NCBI GenBank assembly: GCA_964632495.1
Contig: CAZWDS010000007.1
Span: forward strand, 1 to 64,000
Reading direction: 5' to 3'
Length of the DNA: 64,000 nt
Source: CALKXV01 sp964632495
GTDB lineage: Bacteria; Pseudomonadota; Alphaproteobacteria; Rhodobacterales; Rhodobacteraceae
Of this stretch, positions 16,479 to 25,059 are shown one piece after another. The notes under the pieces were generated by a model that ran no database searches, had not been told where the DNA came from, and saw only the letters and a list, made by a program, of their open reading frames with translations. The position numbers and the translations under genes were made by a program. Positions within the stretch are counted from its first letter, which is position 1, and each line of letters begins with the position of its first letter.

Positions 16479-17726
16479 ATGACGAGCAACACGGCTTTGC
16501 AGGACGATCCAGAACCGATCGTAGCCTGCACGATCAGTCGAGAAGTCCAAAATTTCGACCTGCTGATCGAAGATATGGAAAACGTATGCGGCGAAAACTG
16601 GGGGGATCTATCTCTTCAAGATGCCGGCGTTTTCTTTGACCAACCTGAAGCAGACACTTTGGAGTTTGTTGTTCTGGCAGTTGACCAGGATGACGAAGCC
16701 GACGCAGATTTGCTGGCTGACCTGATCAAACGGGCCTCGGCTCAGAAGATCAAAGTCCTCATCGTGGCTGAAGAAGTGAGCCCGATTGTCTTGCACAAGT
16801 TGCTGAAATTCGGGGCCGAAGAATTTATCCCCTACCCGCTTCCTGACGGCGCGTTGAATGACGCGATCGATCGAATGCGCAAACGGGTAGAAGAAGCCGC
16901 CATGGTGGCAGCCAATATTCAGAACAATCTGAAGGCGACAGGCGACCGTGACGGCGTTGTTATTCCGGTCCAGGGTCTTGCCGGTGGCACCGGTTCGACA
17001 ACCTTTGCCGTCAATCTGGCTTGGGAACTGGCGAATGTAGATGCCGGTGACGAAGCTTTGCGCGTCTGCATTCTGGATTTGGATCTGCAATTTGGGTCCG
17101 TCGCAACTTATCTTGACCTGCCCCGCAGGGAAGCTGTGTTCGAAATGTTGTCCGACACGTCGTCGATGGACAGCGAGAGCTTTATGCAGGCCATGCTAAG
17201 CTTCCAAGAAAAGCTGCATGTCCTGACCGCACCCGGCGATCTTATTCCGCTGGATATTCTCGACCAGGATGATGTGCAAAAGATCCTCGAAATGGCGCGC
17301 AGAAATTTCGATTACGTCGTTGTCGATATGCCGACCTCGGTGGTTATGTGGACGGAAACGGTGCTGATGGCCTCGCATGTCTATTTTGCGATGACCGAGC
17401 TTGATATGCGATCTGCTCAGAACACCTTGCGCATGATCCGCGCCCTGAAAGGCGAAGAGCTTCCCTACGACAAGCTGCGCTACGTCCTGAACCGTGCCCC
17501 TGGTTTCACGGATCTAAACGGGAAAAGCCGCGTCAAACGGATGGCAGAAAGCCTGGACATCGCGATCGAGGTTCTAATGCCTGATGGTGGCAAGCAGGTT
17601 GTTCAATCCAATGACCACGGCGTGCCGCTTTCGGATGTCGCAGTCAAGAATCCACTCCGCAAGGAAATTCAGAAGCTCGCGGAATCTATTCATGAAACAA
17701 ACCTGGAAGCCGTCGAAGGCGCCTGA
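16479..17726 (+). CDS. cpaE: pilus assembly ATPase-like protein CpaE/TadZ
   Basis: 415 residues from the ATG at 16479; a longer in-frame extension upstream crosses the terminator and is rejected. The N-terminal 130 residues resemble an atypical receiver domain, and the rest is a ParA/MinD-type fold. The P-loop reads GLAGGTGSTTFAVNLAWELA: it lacks the Lys residues of a normal deviant Walker A (KGGxGKT), a feature of TadZ/CpaE proteins. Later segments CILDLDLQFGS and YVVVDMPTSV match MinD-like switch motifs. CpaE localises the Tad machine, usually to a cell pole. The stop is followed after 19 bases by cpaF. Confidence 0.92.
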   Translation: MTSNTALQDDPEPIVACTISREVQNFDLLIEDMENVCGENWGDLSLQDAGVFFDQPEADTLEFVVLAVDQDDEADADLLADLIKRASAQKIKVLIVAEEVSPIVLHKLLKFGAEEFIPYPLPDGALNDAIDRMRKRVEEAAMVAANIQNNLKATGDRDGVVIPVQGLAGGTGSTTFAVNLAWELANVDAGDEALRVCILDLDLQFGSVATYLDLPRREAVFEMLSDTSSMDSESFMQAMLSFQEKLHVLTAPGDLIPLDILDQDDVQKILEMARRNFDYVVVDMPTSVVMWTETVLMASHVYFAMTELDMRSAQNTLRMIRALKGEELPYDKLRYVLNRAPGFTDLNGKSRVKRMAESLDIAIEVLMPDGGKQVVQSNDHGVPLSDVAVKNPLRKEIQKLAESIHETNLEAVEGA

Positions 17727-17745
17727 GTGACGAAGGAGCAATCTG

Positions 17746-19209
17746 TTGTTTTCTAAATATAAAAAAGGCGACGACGCGTCTGGCGCGCCCGAGTTGAAAT
17801 CAATCAAGGGTGGGGCCGACGTTGAGGCAACACCAAATGTGCCAGTGGCCACCGACACGAAAGTGCAAGCCAAGCGTCGTGCCAAAAGCCGAACGTCACC
17901 TGCGCAAGTGGCCCCTGTCGACAAGGAACGCAAACGCAAAGAGCGTCTGGGGGAGATCAAGCTTGAGCTGCACAAGCGCCTGCTCGACAACCTGAACCTT
18001 GCCGCCCTTGAAAACGCGACCGAAAATGATTTGCGCTCCGAGATCGTGGCGATTTCGGGCGAAGCGCTTGACGAGATGGGCGTGGTTCTGAACCGCGAAG
18101 AACGTCAGACGCTAAACCAAGATCTCTATGACGAAGTGACGGGCCTGGGTCCGCTTGAACCGCTTCTGAAAGATGACTCGGTCAACGATATTCTGGTCAA
18201 CGGCCCGCAACAGGTCTTCGTGGAACGCGAAGGTAAACTGATGTTGACCGACACGACCTTCAAAGACGAACGCCACCTTCTACGGATCATCGACAAGATC
18301 GTGTCCGCCGTGGGTCGTCGTGTTGATGAATCAAACCCATATGTTGATGCGCGTCTCGCAGACGGTTCACGTTTCAACGCCATGGTTCCACCCATTGCTG
18401 TGGATGGATCTTTGGTCTCAATTCGTAAGTTTAAGAAAGAGAAACTTGCGGTCGATGACCTGGTAAACTTCGGTGCCTTCACCGAGGAAATGGCCGCCTA
18501 TCTTCAAGCCGCAGTGGCGACACGTCTTAACGTGATCGTCTCGGGCGGTACGGGTTCTGGTAAAACAACTACGCTGAACGCGCTTTCGTCGTTTATCGAC
18601 GATTCCGAACGCATCCTTACTATCGAGGATACGGCGGAACTTCAGCTGCAACAGACGCACGTGGGCCGTATGGAAAGCCGGCCGCCGAACGTGGAAGGCA
18701 ACGGCGCTGTGACCCAGCGAGACTGTTTGAGAAACGCGCTTCGTATGCGTCCTGACCGCATCATCGTGGGTGAGACACGTGGCGAAGAAGTGATCGACAT
18801 GTTGCAGGCCATGAACACCGGCCACGATGGATCAATGACAACGATTCACGCCAACTCGGCGCGTGATGGTGTTTCGCGTTTGGAAAACATGATCGCGATG
18901 GCTGGTATTGAAATGCCGCTTAAAGCGACGCGTAGCCAAATCTCCTCGGCTGTGAACCTGATCGTTCAGGCCTCGCGTTTGCAAGACGGTTCGCGTCGCA
19001 TGGTGTCGATCACGGAAGTGACGGGCATGGAAGGCGAAGTGATTTCGATGCAAGAGGTCTTCCGCTATCAGCGTGTTGGCCTCACTCCCGACAACAAAAT
19101 CATTGGCCACTTTACCGCGACAGGAGTGCGAAGCGCATTCTCTGAGCGGTTTAAGATGTGGGGCTACGACTTGCCCAGCCAGATTTTCGAACCCTTCGCG
19201 GCGGAGTAA
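17746..19209 (+). CDS. cpaF: Tad pilus secretion ATPase CpaF/TadA
   Basis: 487 residues. The most likely start is the unusual TTG at 17746: GGAG lies about eight bases before it and the frame begins LFSKYKKGDD. After a basic linker comes the secretion-ATPase core with Walker A VSGGTGSGKTTTLNAL, the Asp box ILTIEDTAELQL, Walker B DRIIVGETRGEE and the His box MTTIHANSARDG. It is the hexameric ATPase that drives pilus assembly and, in bifunctional Tad systems, retraction. It lies in one run with cpaE, tadB and tadC, with gaps of 4 to 19 bases. Confidence 0.95.
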   Translation: MFSKYKKGDDASGAPELKSIKGGADVEATPNVPVATDTKVQAKRRAKSRTSPAQVAPVDKERKRKERLGEIKLELHKRLLDNLNLAALENATENDLRSEIVAISGEALDEMGVVLNREERQTLNQDLYDEVTGLGPLEPLLKDDSVNDILVNGPQQVFVEREGKLMLTDTTFKDERHLLRIIDKIVSAVGRRVDESNPYVDARLADGSRFNAMVPPIAVDGSLVSIRKFKKEKLAVDDLVNFGAFTEEMAAYLQAAVATRLNVIVSGGTGSGKTTTLNALSSFIDDSERILTIEDTAELQLQQTHVGRMESRPPNVEGNGAVTQRDCLRNALRMRPDRIIVGETRGEEVIDMLQAMNTGHDGSMTTIHANSARDGVSRLENMIAMAGIEMPLKATRSQISSAVNLIVQASRLQDGSRRMVSITEVTGMEGEVISMQEVFRYQRVGLTPDNKIIGHFTATGVRSAFSERFKMWGYDLPSQIFEPFAAE

Positions 19210-19215
19210 GCCCAA

Positions 19216-20184
19216 ATGGTCATCTCAGCAGAACCACTCATTTATGGTCTGATCTTTCTGGCTGTCCTGGCGCTTGTTCAGGGTATCTATCTGACAGTCT
19301 TCGGAAAATCGATCTCGCTCAACAACCGCGTGAATCGCCGTCTCGACATGCTCGAGAAAGGTGCCGGGCGCGAACAGGTGTTGGAACAACTCCGCAAAGA
19401 GATGTCCCAGCACATGCGGTCGAAAAGCATTCCGCTTTACGCGATCCTTGCCGACAAAGCCCAAAAAGCGAACATCGCCTTTACCCCGGTCCAGTTGATC
19501 ATGGTCATGGGCGTTTTGACGATTGTGTCTTTCTTCCTACTCAGCTTCGGTACCAGTGCATCGCTCGCCATCCGGGTGATCATCTCGATCATGATGGGCG
19601 TGGGCGCTGTTTTTGTCTGGGTCAACAAGACTGCGAAAAAGCGTCTTGGAATGATCGAGGAGCAACTGCCTGATGCGGTTGAACTGATGGTCCGGTCGCT
19701 GCGCGTCGGTCATCCATTTTCTTCGGCCCTTCAGATTGTTGCACGCGAAGTGCCGGATCCCTTGGGATCGGAAATGGGCGTGATTTCAGACGAAGCGTCT
19801 TATGGGCGTGATGTGGGCGATGCTTTGAAAAGCATGGCAGAACGTTTGGACATGCAGGATTTACGCTTCCTCGCCGTGGCCGTGACCATTCAACAAACCT
19901 CGGGTGGTAACCTGGCCGAGATTTTGGACGGATTGGCCAAGGTTGTGCGGGCCCGTTTCCGCCTGTTCCGCCGCGTGAAAGCCATTACGGCCGAGGCAAA
20001 ATGGTCGGGCATGTTCCTGTCGATTTTCCCGATCCTTGCCCTTGTGATGATCAACGTCATCCAGCCAAATTATTATGACGACGTAAGAGAAACAGCGGCC
20101 TTTATCCCTGCTTGTCTTGTCGTTGCAGCCTTCCTTGTCGTGAACATCTTCGTGATGCGCATGCTCGTGAACATCAAGGTGTGA
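19216..20184 (+). CDS. tadB: Tad inner-membrane platform protein TadB
   Basis: 322 residues with GGAG ahead of the ATG. It has an N-terminal membrane segment, two central ones near residues 95-140, the T2SSF domain (LPDAVELMVRSLRVGHPFSS, then QQTSGGNLAEILDGLAKVVR) and two C-terminal segments (MFLSIFPILALVMINVI and ACLVVAAFLVVNIFVM). The protein is part of the inner-membrane platform that pairs with TadC and couples to CpaF. The layout and length are normal for TadB. Confidence 0.93.
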   Translation: MVISAEPLIYGLIFLAVLALVQGIYLTVFGKSISLNNRVNRRLDMLEKGAGREQVLEQLRKEMSQHMRSKSIPLYAILADKAQKANIAFTPVQLIMVMGVLTIVSFFLLSFGTSASLAIRVIISIMMGVGAVFVWVNKTAKKRLGMIEEQLPDAVELMVRSLRVGHPFSSALQIVAREVPDPLGSEMGVISDEASYGRDVGDALKSMAERLDMQDLRFLAVAVTIQQTSGGNLAEILDGLAKVVRARFRLFRRVKAITAEAKWSGMFLSIFPILALVMINVIQPNYYDDVRETAAFIPACLVVAAFLVVNIFVMRMLVNIKV

Positions 20185-20188
20185 TCCT

Positions 20189-21190
20189 ATGGAAAAGTTG
20201 ATGTCTCTCTTTGATCAGGCCAATACCTTCCTGACGGAACAGTTCGGCGATCTGGGCCCGCTTCTCGTGATCGGTGTCTTGGGGATGTTCCTCATCCTTT
20301 TGACGATGCCAATCCTGCTGAAAAAGGAAAAGGACCCTTTTGATCAACTGAAGAAAGCCGCACGCGGCGAATTAGACGAGCGTGAAGGCGGCCCCAAGTT
20401 GCGCCGTGGTCGTGGCAAGGGCGGTGACAAGCTGGACAAATACGCCAGCTTCCTCGAACCGCAAGACGAACAGCAGTATTCCGACATCAAGCTGAAGCTG
20501 ATGCAAGCCGGCTATCGCTCGAAAGACGCGGTGCGGACCTATCACTTCCTTCAGTTTATCTTGGGTATCTTGTTCCTGTCGCTTGGCATTATCTATGCCG
20601 TCTACAACAGCGTCACGGGCGAACCATCCACGCAGTCCCTTATTATTTCGGTCATTATTCCCGGTGCGATCGGGTATATGATGCCAAAGTACTGGGTCAC
20701 AAAGCGCCAGCAGAAACGACAGGACGAAATCATCAACGGTTTCCCTGACAGTCTGGACATGATGCTGGTCTGCGTCGAAGCTGGTCAATCCTTGGATCAA
20801 GCCATCGTGCGTGTCTCCAAGGAAATTCGCGCTGGTTTCCCTTCTTTGGCAGACGAATTCGAACAGGTCGCCAACGAAATGAAAGCCGGTAAAGATCGTA
20901 TCACAGTTCTGCGCGACATGTCAGAACGCGCTGGCGTGCCGGATGTGGCCAGTTTCGTGACCGTTCTGATCCAATCGGCCAGCTTTGGTACGTCGATTTC
21001 TGAAGCTTTGCGCGTCTTTTCGGCGGAAATGCGCGATAAACGCATCATGCGGGCTGAAGAAAAAGCAAACACCTTGCCCACCAAGATGACCCTTGCCACA
21101 ATGATGCTAACAGTGCCGCCGCTTCTGATCATTTTGATCGGGCCATCGGTGTACCGCGTCATTCAGACATTGAGTGAGGCAAACTTCTAA
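20189..21190 (+). CDS. tadC: Tad inner-membrane platform protein TadC
   Basis: 333 residues. An N-terminal membrane segment (LLVIGVLGMFLILLTM) is followed by a charged stretch, a pair of segments near residues 110-165 and the T2SSF domain (FPDSLDMMLVCVEAGQSLDQ and the conserved SFGTSISEALRVFSAEMR). The C-terminal segment is LMTVPPLLIILIGPSVY-like. It is the partner of TadB in the platform and starts four bases after tadB. The stop codon is followed after eight bases by the broken TPR gene. Confidence 0.93.
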   Translation: MEKLMSLFDQANTFLTEQFGDLGPLLVIGVLGMFLILLTMPILLKKEKDPFDQLKKAARGELDEREGGPKLRRGRGKGGDKLDKYASFLEPQDEQQYSDIKLKLMQAGYRSKDAVRTYHFLQFILGILFLSLGIIYAVYNSVTGEPSTQSLIISVIIPGAIGYMMPKYWVTKRQQKRQDEIINGFPDSLDMMLVCVEAGQSLDQAIVRVSKEIRAGFPSLADEFEQVANEMKAGKDRITVLRDMSERAGVPDVASFVTVLIQSASFGTSISEALRVFSAEMRDKRIMRAEEKANTLPTKMTLATMMLTVPPLLIILIGPSVYRVIQTLSEANF

Positions 21191-21198
21191 AGGGCTGA

Positions 21199-21865
21199 AT
21201 GGGCTTACAAAGAATAATATGGGCAGCACCTGCCCTTGTAGCATTGGCCCCCCGCCAAAAAGCACGCCGCCCGATAACCAAATAAAGCCGGGCGCATTNN
21301 NNNNNNNNAAGCCGCCCCCCCCCGGGCCGTGGTCGCTGGCGCCGCCGCGGCTAGCGCAGGCGGCCTTCTCCCATCTGAAGGCGGGGCACTTGCGCCGTCT
21401 GGCCGACCCGCCTTCGAACAATCGGTTGACGGCCTGATCGTCGGCCATCGCCTGATGGCCGCGGGCGAGTTCGAATTGGCGCTAAAGTCTTACTTGCGTG
21501 CAGCTTCGGAACAAGGCGTCAATGTTGACGTCTTGTCTGCCATCGGATCGGCCAATCTGGCTTTGGGCCGCTTGGGACAGGCCGAAGAAATTCTGCGCCG
21601 TGCAACTGAAACAGACGAAACCTTCCCTCCGGCATGGAACAACCTGGGCGTTGTGCTGATGGAACAGGGCAATTACGGCGAAGCAAGCCGCGTTTTCAAA
21701 CTCGCCTTTGCGCTGGATAGTGGCCAAAGTGCTGACATCCGCGAAAACTTGACCAAGGCTCTCGCAAAAATCGAAAACCCTGAGTACTCTGAGCCGGAAA
21801 AATTTCGCTTGGTGAGACGAGGGCCTGGAGTATACAAGCTTCTCGAAAGACCTGAGACCCAGTAA
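21199..21865 (+). CDS. TPR lipoprotein TadD-like, interrupted by assembly gap and frameshift
   Basis: The gene very probably starts at ATG 21199 (MGLQRIIWAAPALVALA, a lipoprotein signal) eight bases after tadC. Read literally, the frame hits a stop at 21283. A one-base shift at the A-run near 21260 restores QKSTPPDNQIKPGA. Ten N follow at 21299-21308, and the frame resumes as VVAGAAAASAGGLLPSEG with TPR repeats (GHRLMAAGEFELALKSYLRA, then SAIGSANLALGRLGQAEEIL and PAWNNLGVVLMEQGNYGEAS) to the stop at 21865. The expected lipobox Cys is also lost in this poor stretch. The damage clusters at the gap edge, so sequence error is much more likely than a true pseudogene. TadD-type proteins support secretin assembly. 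Confidence 0.75.
21299..21308. other. assembly gap of 10 N
   Basis: Ten N flanked by C-rich low-quality sequence (nine C in a row at 21313-21322 region). It interrupts the TPR lipoprotein gene. Ten is probably a placeholder and not a measured length. Confidence 0.95.
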
Positions 21866-21904
21866 TCGGGCAAATGCGAACGCGAGCAGTAAGGGAAGAA
21901 TGCA

Positions 21905-22759
21905 ATGCGGTACGCCGGAATTATTGCGCTTGGACTTGTGGGCACTCTTGGTTTGGCAGGCTGCGGTGGCAGCATGTCGGATGAAGAAGTCGAGCAGGCA
22001 ATCCAAGACGTAAACGTCATTGACGAAACTAACCTAAACGATGTGATGCTGACAGTTGCAGACCCGAACGAAGCGGTCGCCTATTTCCAGCGCACATCGG
22101 CAGCAAATCCAGAACGCATTGATTTAAAACGGGGATTGGCCGTTTCACTTGTGCGTGCGAAGAAAGCAACAGCCGGAGCAAAGGTCTGGGGTGAAGTTTT
22201 GGCGATGCCAAATTCGACCAACGATGATCGGGTCGAATACGCTGATGCCTTGATCCGCGCCAACGATTGGGAAGCCGCCGAAGCCCAGCTGAACCAAGTG
22301 CCGCCAACCCATGAAACCTTCAAACGCTACCGTCTTGAAGCGATGATTGCGGACAGCAACAAGCAGTGGGACAAGGCCGACAGTTTTTATGAAGTCGCCG
22401 TGGGCCTTACGACCCGCCCGTCTGGCACTTTGAACAACTGGGGCTATTCCAAGCTGACCCGGGGCAAATTTCAGGAAGCAGAGCGGCTTTTCGCCGAAGC
22501 GCTGACCTATGACTCCAATATGTTCACTGCTAAGAACAACCTTGTTTTGGCCCGAGCGGCGCAACGGAAGTACGACATGCCTGTTGTACAGATGACACAG
22601 CGCGAACACGCCGAATTGCTGTACACAGCCGCTTTGTCAGCGATTAAGCAAGGTGACATCAACACCGGTAAGGCGCTTTTGTCCGAAGCCATCGATACCC
22701 ATCCGCAGCACTTCGACGCGGCCGTGCGCAGCCTCGAAGCGCTGGACAACGCAACCTAG
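21905..22759 (+). CDS. tadD: TPR-repeat lipoprotein, TadD family
   Basis: 284 residues with AGGGAAG before the ATG. The lipoprotein signal MRYAGIIALGLVGTLGLAGC ends in the lipobox LAGC. The mature protein consists of degenerate TPR helices (for example RVEYADALIRANDWEAAEAQ, then TLNNWGYSKLTRGKFQEAER and YTAALSAIKQGDINTGKALL). TadD is a periplasmic-side outer-membrane lipoprotein thought to help secretin assembly or stability. This is the second TPR lipoprotein gene in a row, 39 bases after the damaged one. The prepilin peptidase gene follows 12 bases downstream. Confidence 0.88.
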   Translation: MRYAGIIALGLVGTLGLAGCGGSMSDEEVEQAIQDVNVIDETNLNDVMLTVADPNEAVAYFQRTSAANPERIDLKRGLAVSLVRAKKATAGAKVWGEVLAMPNSTNDDRVEYADALIRANDWEAAEAQLNQVPPTHETFKRYRLEAMIADSNKQWDKADSFYEVAVGLTTRPSGTLNNWGYSKLTRGKFQEAERLFAEALTYDSNMFTAKNNLVLARAAQRKYDMPVVQMTQREHAELLYTAALSAIKQGDINTGKALLSEAIDTHPQHFDAAVRSLEALDNAT

Positions 22760-22771
22760 CGGAGCGGTTGA

Positions 22772-23263
22772 ATGGTCATCGATTGGACCACCGCTGCGTG
22801 GTTCCTGCCCTTCGTGATTCCGATCACGGTTTGGGTATCCTGGAGCGACATGGCGTCGATGAAGATCCCCAACAAGGCCGTTCTGGCCTTGTTGATCGTC
22901 TTTGCAGTGATTGGGCTGATCGCGCTGCCCTCTTTCACCGAATATCTTTGGCGCTGGTCGCATTTCGCCGTCGTTCTGGTGATCGGTTTTGTTCTGTCCG
23001 CCATAGGTGCTGTCGGTGCGGGTGACGCAAAATACGCTGCCGCCATGGCGCCATTCGTGGCCCTTGCCGACGCGACGGTCTTTTGCTTCCTTTTGGGGGC
23101 GACCGTCATCGCAGCCTTCACATTGCACCGATTGGCGCGCAGAACTTCGATCTCAAAACGGTTCGAACACTGGGAAAGTTGGACACACCGGGCATTCCCT
23201 ATGGGGTTCGCGCTGGCTCCGGCTTTGATGTTCTATCTTCTGATCGGTTTGTTTACAGGATAG
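22772..23263 (+). CDS. cpaA: prepilin peptidase CpaA/TadV (A24 family)
   Basis: 163 residues and about five or six membrane segments. Both catalytic Asp residues of the aspartic prepilin peptidase family are visible: one in SWSDMASMKIPN and one in the GxGD-type motif GAGDAKYAAAMAP. It lacks the N-terminal methylase domain of PilD, as do other TadV proteins. It would process the two Flp pilins upstream. It is the last gene of the Tad run here; genes for TadE/TadF/TadG-type pseudopilins are not in the window. Confidence 0.92.
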   Translation: MVIDWTTAAWFLPFVIPITVWVSWSDMASMKIPNKAVLALLIVFAVIGLIALPSFTEYLWRWSHFAVVLVIGFVLSAIGAVGAGDAKYAAAMAPFVALADATVFCFLLGATVIAAFTLHRLARRTSISKRFEHWESWTHRAFPMGFALAPALMFYLLIGLFTG

Positions 23264-23284
23264 ATCACGTCGGCATCACGTCCG

Positions 23285-24925
23285 CTATTCCTGATCTCCA
23301 CGATCAAAATCAACAGCAAACAGTGCATAAAGCGCGTTGTCTCGCACCAGATCATAGGTTGCGTTTGCCGTCTGCAAGTCCTCGACCATGATGCCGCGCA
23401 CACGGGCCACGAAACTGCATTTCGGGATCAGGACATAATCGGCGTTTTCTAGTCCAGTCAGCCCGCCATAGTACCAAGGTGCACCACCTTCAAGCGTGTC
23501 GAAAGGGCCGAACATCCAAAAAGCTGACAGGATATCAGTCACATAAAGCTGACTGCCTGCACCGAACCCTGCCTCGACCAAATCCCGCGACAACCGCTCG
23601 AAATAGGCGCGCGAGCCTGCCATCCATTCGCACTGAGGAAGCGTCACACCCTCGAACGCGATCAAGGGCTCGCGCTGAACGGTGTCAGAAAACTCTGCCC
23701 ATTCGTCCTGTTCGCGGTCCAGATGCACCTGAGCCGTCATCGTATAGGCGCGATCCTTTCGGATATAGATATCTTGATGGCCCATCTCGCGCGGCAACAT
23801 TGGAATAAAGCGCGATGTGTCGAAGGCTGCATGATTGGCGGTGGACGTGACATTGGCCACGATAGATGGAAAATTCAGGGCCAAGGCAACCCAAGCTGCG
23901 CCGCCCATCACAAGGCGCAAATCATAGCCCGCGACTTCGGTTGTTTCAGGCGCGGGCCTTAGGGCAAAGATCACGATGCCCAAAAGCCAGATCCACTGTG
24001 GGTCGTTGCCAAAATTCTGATAGGTCACATAGATAAACCCCGGGACCAGCAGCAAAACGGCCAGACCCGCCGCGTCCTGCCCCGACCGGCGCACCATCAG
24101 TGCCATGGCAACCCCAAGCACCGTGATCCCGACAAAGCTTGCGCCCGAGATAATCGTGTTCAGCGGCACACCAACAAAAGGGCGCACATCGGATCGAAGG
24201 ACCGTGACCAGATCGCTTACATACGCAGGCCAAATCGACGGACCAAAAGCGACCGTCACCACCAAGGCAACAACGACACCGCCCAAAATGGCCGAGATCA
24301 TTCCAGCCCCACGCCACCGCATCAAAACCGCAACAGCAATGCCCGGGGCGAGGGCCACGAAATAGGTCGCTTTGATCATGGCCAGCACACCGCCTAAAAG
24401 GCCGATCAACGCGCTATCCAAAACGGGCCTGTCGCGCCCGGATGCGGGCAAAAGAGCCAAGGCAACGGCCACAAAAGAGACAGCCCAAGCCCATCTGTTA
24501 TAGTGCATCGAAATCGAAGCGCCGCCGTTGGCCCCGCCATAGCTCAGCGAGACTGCGAGCCCCAAAGTTAACAAACCGAAAAGCCAAGCCAAAGGGCGCG
24601 ACAGACGCGTCACGCCCACATAGACGACAAGAGGCAACAAAATCAGCGCGACGCTAAGTTGTCCCAAAATCGTTGCTTGTCCAGCCGTAAATCCCGCACT
24701 CATGAAAACCGAAATCGGATAAAAAGCCAATAATCCCAGAGGTGTAGGAAAATCTACGTGAGGGATCAATCCGGCTTCGATCCTGAGCAAGATATCAAGG
24801 AAATGATAGGAGTCACCCTCGTGAGCGTCCAGATAAAGACCGCCCTTCACCAATGGCAGCCCTCCGAAAGCGGCGACAATCAACAGCAATCCAACTGCCA
24901 GAACAAAGGGGTTTGGCCTGCTCAT
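23285..24925 (-). CDS. multi-pass membrane protein, GT-C glycosyltransferase-like topology
   Basis: 546 residues from the ATG at 24925 (AAGGA upstream); an ATG 30 bases earlier is the alternative. It has about ten to eleven hydrophobic segments in the first 390 residues with an acidic first periplasmic loop (GGLYLDAHEGDSYHFLDILL), then a soluble C-terminal domain of about 170 residues. The topology resembles lipid-dependent GT-C glycosyltransferases, in which the acidic loop residues are catalytic, but I recognise no named family. Its start faces the AAA ATPase gene and its end converges on cpaA with 21 bases between. A role in glycosylating surface structures is speculation. Confidence 0.65.
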   Translation of the reverse strand: MSRPNPFVLAVGLLLIVAAFGGLPLVKGGLYLDAHEGDSYHFLDILLRIEAGLIPHVDFPTPLGLLAFYPISVFMSAGFTAGQATILGQLSVALILLPLVVYVGVTRLSRPLAWLFGLLTLGLAVSLSYGGANGGASISMHYNRWAWAVSFVAVALALLPASGRDRPVLDSALIGLLGGVLAMIKATYFVALAPGIAVAVLMRWRGAGMISAILGGVVVALVVTVAFGPSIWPAYVSDLVTVLRSDVRPFVGVPLNTIISGASFVGITVLGVAMALMVRRSGQDAAGLAVLLLVPGFIYVTYQNFGNDPQWIWLLGIVIFALRPAPETTEVAGYDLRLVMGGAAWVALALNFPSIVANVTSTANHAAFDTSRFIPMLPREMGHQDIYIRKDRAYTMTAQVHLDREQDEWAEFSDTVQREPLIAFEGVTLPQCEWMAGSRAYFERLSRDLVEAGFGAGSQLYVTDILSAFWMFGPFDTLEGGAPWYYGGLTGLENADYVLIPKCSFVARVRGIMVEDLQTANATYDLVRDNALYALFAVDFDRGDQE

Positions 24926-25059
24926 GCCCCATCCTTTTCCATTTTTTAGCCACATTATCCAGTCATCTTGGTGCTCGCAAAGGTGTGTCAGGCCTTATTG
25001 TTCGGAATTGGGCAACGGCGCGACACACCCCGAAATTTATTGTGAGGCAGGGTCCGCCC

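Noticed and set aside
16970..17020. Missing Lys in the CpaE P-loop as a sign of decay
   Set aside because: TadZ/CpaE proteins commonly lack the canonical Walker A lysines; this is a family trait.
24853..25059. N-terminal extension of the AAA ATPase
   Set aside because: It overlaps the start of the divergent membrane-protein gene; ATG 25060 has a good ribosome site.
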